A stretch of 7,055 bases of DNA from Paludibacteraceae bacterium (GTDB taxonomy: Bacteria > Bacteroidota > Bacteroidia > Bacteroidales > Paludibacteraceae). Below are positions 1-5,927 of this stretch, piece by piece. The stretch lies in contig CANFFA010000122.1 of the NCBI GenBank assembly GCA_947445425.1, forward strand, positions 1 through 7,055, given 5' to 3'. The translations under genes were made by a program, and so were the position numbers. Position 1 is the first letter of the stretch. Every line of letters starts with the position of its first letter. The notes under the pieces were generated by a model. That model worked only from the letters and a program-made list of their open reading frames with translations, was not told the DNA's origin and searched no databases.

Positions 1-2178
1 CTCACCATGCACCAATAACAGTGGTGTTTTCATTTTCTCTGCATTCATAAAGGGAGACATGCTGGTATAAACATCCGTGGCATCCCAATAATTACGTTGT
101 TCGCTTTGAAATCCAAAAGGAGTTAAGGTTCGATTATAAGCACCACTTCTTGCAATTCCACATGCGAATAAGTCACAATGTGTCAGTAAATTGGCGGTCA
201 TAAAGGCGCCATAAGAATGACCACCTACTGCTACTTTCTTTCTGTCAATATACCCCAATTGATCTACTGCATCAATGGCTGCTTTTGCATTGTCCACCAA
301 TTGCTGAATAAATGAATCATTGGGTTCAGACTCTCCTTCGCCAATAATTGGAAAAGCAGCATCATCCAATACTGCATATCCCCTTGTTACCCAATAGACA
401 AAAGATCCATAATAAGGAAATGTAAATTCATTGGGATTATTGGTGCTCTGTCCGGCACTGTTTTTATCCTTGTATTCTGCTGGGTAGGCCCAAATTAAAA
501 GTGGAAGTTTTTCGCCACTAGATTTGTTATATCCAACTGGTAAATAGAGTGTTCCGGATAATTCAACTCCATCGGCACGATAGTACTTGATCTGTTCTTT
601 GTACACATCTTTGATACTTTCAAAGGAATTTGGAAAGTATGTTATTTGTGTGAGCTTTTCTTTATCATATATATTTCTAAAGAAATAATTAGGATACTCG
701 TTTTTCGATTGTATCCGCACCATTACCTCTCCATTTTTAAAATCCTCTATAGAAAAGATTTCCTCCATCTTATCGGTGTACTCCGATTGATAAATACGCT
801 TACTATCTAAAGTTTTAAGATTTAATTCGTCAATAAAAGGGAATTGACCATTGGGTGTAAATCCATCTCCAATTCTGTATAAATTTTCATTTTCAATGGC
901 CAATACATATTTTCCATATTTATTTTTGGTGGCTTCAAAATTTCCAGGATCAGAATACACATCTTGAAAATTACGATCTGAAAGGATAATGGGGTCTAAT
1001 TCTGGACGTGAAGGATTAAATAAATAGGTCTTTTCATTGCGGGTATCGTACCATTCATCCTGCATAATCGCAACTGTTTCATTTCCCCAGATGACATGAT
1101 AATACCTAGAGATGGTTTTGGTCAAAAAGCTGGGTTCTTTTTCAAAGGGAGCTTCCCATTGATACAATAGGTCTCTGTGCTCTACTTCTATTTGAGGATC
1201 GCCTTTATCATGTGCTACAGCGTAATACAGTGTTGCTGGTTGGTCGGTTCGCCAATTCATAGCCCGTTTCCCTTCTCTAACGGCCATAAAGCCTTGAGGC
1301 AATACTTCCGAAAGTGGGATCTCATTAACGGTCTTCACTTTATTTCCCATGCTATCATAAACGATACTCAATTGTGCAAAACGATTCAATTGTACCAAAT
1401 AAGAAAAGGGCTTACGCAAAGTAGTCACCAAGAGATATTTTCCATCTGGAGAAAAAATCTCACTCACAAACATATCTGCCGCTTTGAATAATTCCGCCTT
1501 GCCAGTTAAATCAATGCTATAGAGTTCTGATGTAGTTATGGTTACGAAATTTTTCTCGTCAGTAGGATTTTTCAATAAATCAGGATAAGTCCGATTGTGA
1601 GATTTTGAACCATCACTCTCCGATACATAAGGGCCCTTGGGGATCTCTTTTTGAGCATCAATCAAGGAAGGACGATCTTTTTGAAGCAATCGTACCAGAA
1701 TTTTATTATTATCTCTATACCAATTCAATGGATTGCCTACATTGGCATTTACACAAGCTGCGGTGAGTTGAGTAGCTTGTTGCGTTTTTACATCAATTAC
1801 CCAAAGCTCAACCCCTGAGCTGTTGGTGTGGGTAAATGCAATTTTGGTCTCATCTGGTGACCAAGTTACATGGGCTATGTGTGCATTTTCTGGTAGCCCT
1901 TTTATTTGAATAAGATCTGTATCTAGTACTTTTTTAAGTTTTAGATTGTTGAAATAATTCATCCCCGTTGCAATGTTTGTGGTGGGATTAATGCGCAATC
2001 CACCCAAACAAATTTCATCTTGATTCAAATCCTCTAGGCTTTTATATGCATTGCGGTAGCTCAACAACATATACTCCTTTTTTGTATCCATGGTTACTGA
2101 AGGAGTAGGGGTGTAATCAGCTAATTGTAAAATGCTTGCTGCCGGTGTTTGAAATTTCAACTTGTCTTGTTCTGTCAT
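1..2178 (-). CDS. S9D-type glutamyl endopeptidase (prolyl oligopeptidase fold), C-terminus cut by window edge
   Basis: The frame is open from the ATG at 2176-2178 to the left edge, giving 726 residues with no internal stop or frameshift. The N-terminal two thirds contain WSPDETKIAF- and FSPDGKYLLV-type strands, as in a beta-propeller of S9 peptidases. The C-terminal part is an alpha/beta hydrolase domain with the nucleophile motif GHSYG (S655). Flanking blocks IIGEGE, ARSGAYNRTLTPFGFQ and MSPFM closely resemble the plant chloroplast glutamyl endopeptidase (CGEP, MEROPS S9D) as I remember it. The fragment stops just after LLLVHGE, so the catalytic Asp and His are expected beyond the edge and cannot be checked. 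Family members cleave peptides after Glu. No hydrophobic signal peptide follows this start. The frame upstream holds no ATG, GTG or TTG before a stop at about 2266-2268, so a cytoplasmic enzyme is inferred. I found no consensus promoter between it and the rhomboid gene. Family assignment is strong; exact specificity is inferred. Confidence 0.93.
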   Translation of the reverse strand, partial: MTEQDKLKFQTPAASILQLADYTPTPSVTMDTKKEYMLLSYRNAYKSLEDLNQDEICLGGLRINPTTNIATGMNYFNNLKLKKVLDTDLIQIKGLPENAHIAHVTWSPDETKIAFTHTNSSGVELWVIDVKTQQATQLTAACVNANVGNPLNWYRDNNKILVRLLQKDRPSLIDAQKEIPKGPYVSESDGSKSHNRTYPDLLKNPTDEKNFVTITTSELYSIDLTGKAELFKAADMFVSEIFSPDGKYLLVTTLRKPFSYLVQLNRFAQLSIVYDSMGNKVKTVNEIPLSEVLPQGFMAVREGKRAMNWRTDQPATLYYAVAHDKGDPQIEVEHRDLLYQWEAPFEKEPSFLTKTISRYYHVIWGNETVAIMQDEWYDTRNEKTYLFNPSRPELDPIILSDRNFQDVYSDPGNFEATKNKYGKYVLAIENENLYRIGDGFTPNGQFPFIDELNLKTLDSKRIYQSEYTDKMEEIFSIEDFKNGEVMVRIQSKNEYPNYFFRNIYDKEKLTQITYFPNSFESIKDVYKEQIKYYRADGVELSGTLYLPVGYNKSSGEKLPLLIWAYPAEYKDKNSAGQSTNNPNEFTFPYYGSFVYWVTRGYAVLDDAAFPIIGEGESEPNDSFIQQLVDNAKAAIDAVDQLGYIDRKKVAVGGHSYGAFMTANLLTHCDLFACGIARSGAYNRTLTPFGFQSEQRNYWDATDVYTSMSPFMNAEKMKTPLLLVHGE

Positions 2179-2223
2179 TTTGTATATCTTTACTTGAAGC
2201 TTTTGTAAATGAAGGTTTAAAAG

Positions 2224-2259
2224 ACGCCCTAAATACTTTAGATGAAGTATTTAGGGCGT
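2224..2259 (-). terminator. Perfect 15-bp hairpin after the rhomboid gene, probable terminator
   Basis: The arms at 2224-2238 (ACGCCCTAAATACTT) and 2245-2259 pair perfectly across a 6-nt loop (2239-2244). It begins 28 bp past the rhomboid stop codon. Read on the minus strand, the stem is followed by TCTTTTAAA, a short T tract, which suits an intrinsic terminator of modest strength. It ends about 45 bp before the peptidase start, so it could also lie in that gene's leader. The plus-strand reading has no T tract. Confidence 0.7.
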
Positions 2260-2287
2260 AAGAATTTATGAAATGAAAAAGTATGTA

Positions 2288-2995
2288 TTATTTGTATTTT
2301 TTCCAGAATAATATGAGCAGGGCACCAAATAACATTCCACCCAAATGTGCAAAATGTGCGACACTGTCGCCTGAAAATTGCGCTACTCCCAGAAGTAGCT
2401 CAGCAACACCATAAATAAGTACGAAAATTCTGGCTTTTATGGGTACTGGAAAAAAGAGTAGTAGTAATCTTGTCTCTGGAAATAGCCATCCAAATGCCAA
2501 TAACAATCCAAAAACAGATCCAGAAGCACCTACAGTAATGGGCATATTTAAAAAGGATCGTTTTTGTTCTATTAATTCAATGGCCTGAAGTGGATAGGTA
2601 CTAATGGCTTCATTAATAGCAGCTATGGTTGAATGATATTCTACCGTCCAAAATAGTTGTTGAACAATGCCTGCACCAACTCCTGTTACGATGTAGTATA
2701 TTAAAAAGCGTTTTGCACCCCAGAACTGCTCCAAGACAGCCCCAAACATATAGAGTGCAAACATATTAAACAATAAATGTTCAAATCCACCATGCATAAA
2801 CATATAAGTAAGCAATTGAGCAGGATTGAATTTACTCGATGCCCAATAATGCATGCCCAAAATATCTGTTAAGTCTAGTTGAATGCCGGAACGTGCAAAA
2901 ATCCCTGGTAGGACTATACTTGCCAGCCACAAGACAATGTTGATGCCAATTAAGTTTTTTACAATGGGTGGAATGGAATTTAAAAAATTATTCAT
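2288..2995 (-). CDS. Rhomboid family intramembrane serine protease
   Basis: This 235-residue integral membrane protein should cleave transmembrane substrates within the inner membrane. By comparison with E. coli GlpG, the signature residues are present: H68, H73 and N77 in HGGFEHLLFN (oxyanion and loop region), the nucleophile S158 in GASGSVFG, and the catalytic His H217 in AHLGGMLFG. H214, one turn earlier, is an extra histidine. Hydrophobic segments lie at roughly 12-32, 58-90, 95-117, 153-171, 175-203 and 212-231, matching a six-helix rhomboid core with little before or after it. Residues about 118-152 form a polar insertion between helices 3 and 4. The C-terminus is a short basic tail (WKKYK). 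The ATG start leaves only about 11 residues before the first helix, as expected for a core-only rhomboid. It is divergent from the HU gene. Natural substrates cannot be told from sequence. Confidence 0.94.
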   Translation of the reverse strand: MNNFLNSIPPIVKNLIGINIVLWLASIVLPGIFARSGIQLDLTDILGMHYWASSKFNPAQLLTYMFMHGGFEHLLFNMFALYMFGAVLEQFWGAKRFLIYYIVTGVGAGIVQQLFWTVEYHSTIAAINEAISTYPLQAIELIEQKRSFLNMPITVGASGSVFGLLLAFGWLFPETRLLLLFFPVPIKARIFVLIYGVAELLLGVAQFSGDSVAHFAHLGGMLFGALLILFWKKYK

Positions 2996-3092
2996 GGATA
3001 AGTTTTTAGTTTTGATAATGTCGTATCGAATGGAGGGCGATTACGATTCTATTTAATCTCTCGAATCACTTCTAGAAGCCTTCTGTCACCTA

Positions 3093-3100
3093 CAAAAGTA
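3093..3100 (-). promoter_or_regulatory. Candidate -7 element for the rhomboid gene
   Basis: On the minus strand this reads TACTTTTG, an exact fit to the Bacteroidota -7 consensus TAnnTTTG. It lies about 97 bp upstream of the rhomboid ATG, within the divergent spacer to HU. No good TTTG sits at the expected -33 distance; the nearest is a TTTC that is too close. It is therefore a candidate only, and a chance match in A/T-rich DNA remains possible. Confidence 0.4.
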
Positions 3101-3182
3101 ATGAAAAAGAGACTGAAAATTCATTTTTAAGCTATTTTTTTAAAAATGTCAAAATAAAAATGTATTTTTTTTACATAATAGC

Positions 3183-3212
3183 TTGTATATTATCTACAAA
3201 CAGTTATATTTG
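3183..3212 (+). promoter_or_regulatory. Bacteroidota-type promoter of the HU gene
   Basis: A TTG at 3183-3185 is followed after 19 nt by TATATTTG at 3205-3212. This fits the Bacteroidota primary sigma consensus (TTTG near -33, TAnnTTTG near -7) in sequence and spacing. Transcription would start around 3218-3220, giving a leader of about 45 nt before the HU ATG at 3264. The DNA just upstream (3121-3180) is very A/T rich with A and T tracts, and could act as an UP-like stimulating region; that last point is inference. Confidence 0.75.
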
Positions 3213-3263
3213 CACATTCAATTATGTGAATTTTTACCGTTTCTAATAAATAACCCCAATTGT

Positions 3264-3536
3264 ATGAACAAAGCAGAATTAATCAATGCCATCGCCGAAG
3301 AGGCAGGTCTTAGCAAAATCGATGCAAAAAAGGCACTCGATGCAGTTGTAAAAAGTATTTCTGACGCACTTGTATCTGGAGATAAAGTAAGTCTGATTGG
3401 TTTTGGAACTTTCTCTGTTGCAGAACGTGCAGAACGTGCAGGTATCAATCCAGCAACTAAAGCAGCCATCACTATTGCAGCGAAAAAAGTAGCTAAATTC
3501 AAAGCGGGAGCTGAATTAAGCGCTTCTATCAACTAG
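3264..3536 (+). CDS. hup: HU family DNA-binding protein
   Basis: This 90-residue histone-like protein should bind and bend DNA as a dimer, compacting the nucleoid. The HU signatures are clear: an N-terminal helical part beginning MNKAELINAIA, the turn LIGFGTFSVAERAERAG (about 44-60), the beta-arm tip INPAT with the intercalating proline P63, and the C-terminal AAKKVAKFKAGAEL. The arm tip has Ile where many HU proteins have Arg (RNP); I recall INP as common in Bacteroidota versions. A frame opening at 3183 would add 27 residues, but its TTG lies in the -33 promoter element and HU proteins begin at this MNK. The length equals the family norm. A 9-bp tandem duplication (GCAGAACGT twice, 3420-3437) encodes the AERAER stretch. 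It is transcribed alone from its own promoter and ends at a strong hairpin. Confidence 0.97.
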   Translation: MNKAELINAIAEEAGLSKIDAKKALDAVVKSISDALVSGDKVSLIGFGTFSVAERAERAGINPATKAAITIAAKKVAKFKAGAELSASIN

Positions 3537-3561
3537 TCATTTAAGCCCTAGGCTAAATTCA

Positions 3562-3602
3562 CACAAAAAAAAGGAATATGTATCATATTCCTTTTTTTTG
3601 TG
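3562..3602. terminator. Bidirectional intrinsic terminator between HU and the DJ-1 gene
   Basis: The arms at 3562-3580 and 3584-3602 pair perfectly over 19 bp with a 3-nt TAT loop. Each arm carries an 8-nt A or T tract next to a GGAATATG / CATATTCC core, so on either strand the core hairpin is followed by eight T residues. The genes on both sides converge on it: the HU stop lies 25 bp to the left and the DJ-1 stop codon begins 14 bp to the right. One element therefore should terminate both transcripts. Confidence 0.92.
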
Positions 3603-3615
3603 CCCATAAGATGCA

Positions 3616-4158
3616 CTATTGACAGATAGTTTTCGCAATTTGATCCGCCACTGCTTTCCCTTTTAAATTTTCAATAATTTTAAGCGAAAATTCAATCGCA
3701 ACACCTGCACCCATTGCAGTAATAAAAGCTCCAGATTGTACCACTTTTCTTTCTGAAAGTGATGTTCCAATTAATTGATCTTCAAAGCCAGGATAACAAA
3801 TAGCTTCTTTGTCTTTTAGTAAATTCATTTTCCCCAATATGGACGGGGCGGCGCAAATGGCTGCGATTAATTTGCCTTGGCTTGCTTGCTGTTCCAAAAT
3901 GTATTTTAGACCGGCGTGTGCATCTAAATTTTTAGTTCCCGGCATACCTCCAGGTAAAATCAATAGGTCGGCAGCTTCAAAATTCACCTCTGAAAAAATT
4001 GCGTCAGCTGCGATCGAGATATTGTGCGCGCCAATGACTGTTTTACTATTTGAAATAGAAACACTTGTAATTTCAATGTTTGCACGACGAAGTAAATCAA
4101 TAGGCGTAATGGCTTCAATCTCCTCAAAACCATCCGCTAGAAAAATATATGCTTTCAT
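3616..4158 (-). CDS. DJ-1/PfpI family protein (DJ-1/YajL subfamily)
   Basis: This 180-residue flavodoxin-like protein belongs to the DJ-1/ThiJ/PfpI superfamily. The start MKAYIFLADGFEEIEA matches the DJ-1 beta strand and the conserved Glu (E15, equivalent to DJ-1 E18). The nucleophile elbow is AAICAAPSIL with reactive C102, equivalent to DJ-1 C106, followed by the CYPGFE block at 121-126. LPGGMPG at 68-74 is also typical. Relatives are described as oxidative-stress chaperones, glyoxalases or protein deglycases, and old annotations as ThiJ (thiamine synthesis) are generally thought wrong; the activity here is not decided by sequence. It is presumably cytosolic, since no signal peptide is seen. 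It lies 82 bp after the TonB-like gene on the same strand without a visible promoter or terminator between, so read-through transcription is possible. Its length is normal for the family. Confidence 0.94.
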   Translation of the reverse strand: MKAYIFLADGFEEIEAITPIDLLRRANIEITSVSISNSKTVIGAHNISIAADAIFSEVNFEAADLLILPGGMPGTKNLDAHAGLKYILEQQASQGKLIAAICAAPSILGKMNLLKDKEAICYPGFEDQLIGTSLSERKVVQSGAFITAMGAGVAIEFSLKIIENLKGKAVADQIAKTICQ

Positions 4159-4163
4159 TTTAA

Positions 4164-4195
4164 AAATTTGCTAATTTGCTAAAATGCCAATGTGC
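4164..4195. repeat. Degenerate tandem repeat, four units of 8 bp
   Basis: Four consecutive 8-mers (AAATTTGC, TAATTTGC, TAAAATGC, CAATGTGC) each end in GC, at 4170-4171, 4178-4179, 4186-4187 and 4194-4195, so the period is exact. A partial fifth unit (CAAAT) follows. On the minus strand the units read as GCAnATTn-like. It fills the spacer just upstream of the DJ-1 start codon, beginning 5 bp beyond it. From memory, runs of this kind occur between genes in many Bacteroidota genomes; I cannot say what they do. Confidence 0.7.
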
Positions 4196-4240
4196 CAAAT
4201 GGTCTTGCTTATTGAATGTTAAGCATTAATAGTTAACCAT

Positions 4241-5110
4241 TTACCTTAAGTTGAAATTGTAAGTAATTGTACCTGTTGAGATTCCAGTGCCAGAAGAAAA
4301 GTGTGTGCTATTAGCTGCTGCCATGGCTGCATTTCTAGTCTTGGCATCAGAAATGGTTGTAGGCGACACTACTGATGAATTAATTACTTTTCCACTTTCA
4401 TCCACACGAATGCTTACCGTTACCTTTCCTTCAACATCATTATCATAGCTTGGTGTAACTAATCTTCCAGTTAAGGTTCTACCATTTAGTGACCATGAAT
4501 TTCCTCCGCCTCCTGTACCTTTTCCAGCCGGATTTCCTTGCACACCACTGCCATTGCTGCTGCCTGTTCCACTGCCACTTCCTCCGCCAGAGCCTCCTCC
4601 TGTCCCATTGGATTTATTGCTATTGCCAAAAAGACCATTCACAGCACTTGCTTTGCCAATGGCTTCTTGTTCTTTTTGGCGTTGTTTTTCCTTTTGTTCT
4701 GCAATTCGTTTTTTTACTTCCTGCTGCTGAAATTCCAGTAGCTCCTGCTCCTCACGCAAACGGACTTTCTCGTTTTGTTCAGCTATTGCATAGGAATTAT
4801 CCTTCTGGGTGACCACAGCTTGTTTTGTAGGGGTTGTAACCACTGCTGCTTTGGTCTGTTTTGTTGCTACTGTAGGCTGAGGTGTAGGTGCTTGTGGCGT
4901 TATTTTTGGTGATACCGTTGGCGTTTCATCTGGACCACCACCAGCATCTGGTGTGTCCCCAAAACCATCATCTCCAAAACCAATTTCAACCCCTTTTATT
5001 TCAGGCTGTTTAGGAATTGCAAGCGGCAACACAAGCATCCAAAGTGTTAGAAAAAACACTAAAATGGATAAAAAGCTGCCCAAAACACCATATTTCTCTG
5101 ACTTTCTCAC
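4241..5110 (-). CDS. TonB-type energy transducer with charged and Gly/Ser-rich linker
   Basis: This 289-residue envelope protein probably couples inner-membrane proton-motive force to TonB-dependent outer-membrane receptors. Residues 10-32 form a single N-terminal membrane anchor after a short basic start. Then come an acidic Gly/Asp region (40-62), a Pro/Thr-rich part (63-102), a highly charged Glu/Lys/Gln stretch likely to be a long helix (about 112-150), a Gly/Ser/Asn-rich spacer (158-205) and a C-terminal TonB domain (about 208-289). That domain includes GRTLTGRLVTPSY, EGKVTVSIRVDESGKVI and the closing TGTITYNFNLR. The start codon is GTG: upstream in frame there is only an early stop (5168-5170) and no ATG, and the next Met (M25) lies inside the anchor. 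No exbB or exbD gene is adjacent. A weak promoter-like pair (TTTG at 5158-5161, TATTATTT at 5131-5138, minus strand) precedes it. A TolA-like role is an alternative. Confidence 0.88.
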   Translation of the reverse strand: MRKSEKYGVLGSFLSILVFFLTLWMLVLPLAIPKQPEIKGVEIGFGDDGFGDTPDAGGGPDETPTVSPKITPQAPTPQPTVATKQTKAAVVTTPTKQAVVTQKDNSYAIAEQNEKVRLREEQELLEFQQQEVKKRIAEQKEKQRQKEQEAIGKASAVNGLFGNSNKSNGTGGGSGGGSGSGTGSSNGSGVQGNPAGKGTGGGGNSWSLNGRTLTGRLVTPSYDNDVEGKVTVSIRVDESGKVINSSVVSPTTISDAKTRNAAMAAANSTHFSSGTGISTGTITYNFNLR

Positions 5111-5173
5111 GCTGTAGATTTCTAAATTAGAAATAATACATAATCTTAGTATTAAAGCAAAACGTCTTTAATT

Positions 5174-5209
5174 ATGAATTATGAATTATAAATATATGAA
5201 TTATGAATT
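5174..5209. repeat. Interrupted ATGAATT tandem repeat overlapping the pdxJ stop codon
   Basis: ATGAATT occurs at 5174-5180 and 5181-5187, then after the related 8-mer ATAAATAT again at 5196-5202 and 5203-5209. A degenerate unit (TTTAATT) precedes the block. The last unit overlaps two bases of the pdxJ stop codon (5208-5210, TAA on the minus strand). It occupies nearly half of the 97-bp spacer between pdxJ and the TonB-like gene. Strings of this AATTCAT type are, as I recall, frequent between Bacteroidota genes. Confidence 0.75.
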
Positions 5210-5927
5210 ATTCTGATTCCAACTGTTTTTTATATTGACGAATGGTCTCTTCCAAGCCGAGATACAAAGCATCAGCGATAAGTGCGTGTCCAATAGATAC
5301 TTCATCTATCCAAGGAATTTGATTGTGAAGGTAGGCCAAGTTCTCAAGACTTAAATCATGCCCAGCATTTAATCCTAGTCCTAATTGTTTAGCCAACTTG
5401 GCAGCTTCTACAAAAGGTGCTACTGCTTTTTCTTTATCTTTTGGATAATCAGTTGCATAAGGCTCTGTGTACAATTCCACACGATCCGTTCCCGTTTTGG
5501 CAGCGTACTCAATGTTTTTTAGATCCGTATCTACAAAAATAGATACCCGTATCCCAACACTTTGAAAATCAGCAACAACCTCTTGTAAGAATTCTAGGTG
5601 TTTAACAGTATCCCAGCCCGCACTTGAGGTGATGGCTTCTGGTGGATCTGGAACCAAAGTTACCTGATGTGGCTTTACTGATTTTACCAATTGAATAAAA
5701 TCAGGGGAAGGATAGCCTTCGATGTTAAATTCTGTAGCGAGTATTGGACGTAAATCCAATACATCGGCATAACGAATGTGGCGCTCGTCAGGACGTGGGT
5801 GTACAGTAATTCCCTCAGCACCAAATTTTTCACAATCCAATGCCATCTGACTTACATTTGGAACATTTCCGCCACGGGCGTTACGAATGGTCGCTATTTT
5901 ATTGATATTTACGCTTAGTTTGGTCAT
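5208..5927 (-). CDS. pdxJ: Pyridoxine 5'-phosphate synthase
   Basis: PdxJ condenses 1-deoxy-D-xylulose 5-phosphate with 3-amino-2-oxopropyl phosphate (the PdxA product) to pyridoxine 5'-phosphate in the DXP-dependent vitamin B6 pathway, in the cytosol. The 239-residue TIM-barrel protein has the full set of family blocks: [17 protein letters not shown] at 4-20, [13 protein letters not shown] at 40-52, [18 protein letters not shown] at 89-106, [11 protein letters not shown] at 148-158, LGLNAGHDL at 184-192 and [18 protein letters not shown] at 209-226. By alignment with the E. coli enzyme from memory, the catalytic or phosphate-binding residues H43, R45, H50, E70 and H190 are all present. Length is normal and the ATG start places the first strand correctly. 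It is divergent from the NAD kinase gene across 262 bp and is followed on the same strand by the TonB-like gene. Confidence 0.97.
   Translation of the reverse strand: MTKLSVNINKIATIRNARGGNVPNVSQMALDCEKFGAEGITVHPRPDERHIRYADVLDLRPILATEFNIEGYPSPDFIQLVKSVKPHQVTLVPDPPEAITSSAGWDTVKHLEFLQEVVADFQSVGIRVSIFVDTDLKNIEYAAKTGTDRVELYTEPYATDYPKDKEKAVAPFVEAAKLAKQLGLGLNAGHDLSLENLAYLHNQIPWIDEVSIGHALIADALYLGLEETIRQYKKQLESE

Noticed and set aside
1177..1491. 104-codon plus-strand frame within the S9D peptidase
   Set aside because: The minus strand is continuously coding for a recognisable peptidase here; this frame is a shadow without motifs.
3044..3069. Weak inverted repeat GATTC / GAATC upstream of the rhomboid gene
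   Set aside because: The stem is about 5 bp with a loop longer than 10 nt; too weak to call a structure.
3183..3263. 27-codon N-terminal extension of the HU gene from a TTG
   Set aside because: The TTG is part of the -33 promoter element and the predicted transcript starts downstream of it. The added residues are not HU-like, while the ATG at 3264 gives the standard 90-residue protein.
3218..3532. 104-codon open frame antisense to HU
   Set aside because: It is fully covered by the well-supported HU gene, has no family resemblance, and crosses the HU leader and start.
3809..4174. 121-codon plus-strand frame across the DJ-1 gene
   Set aside because: It is antisense to a clear DJ-1 family gene, with composition expected of a shadow frame and no recognisable domain.
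4213..4237. Imperfect palindrome GTTAAGCATTAATAGTTAAC between tonB and the DJ-1 gene as terminator or operator
   Set aside because: The symmetry is broken on both sides of the centre, it lacks a GC stem and T tract, and A/T-rich sequence of this type is common by chance.
4489..4812. Overlapping plus-strand frames inside the TonB-type gene
   Set aside because: They mirror the repetitive Gly/Ser and Glu/Lys codons of the real gene. The Cys/His/Leu-rich products resemble no family I know.
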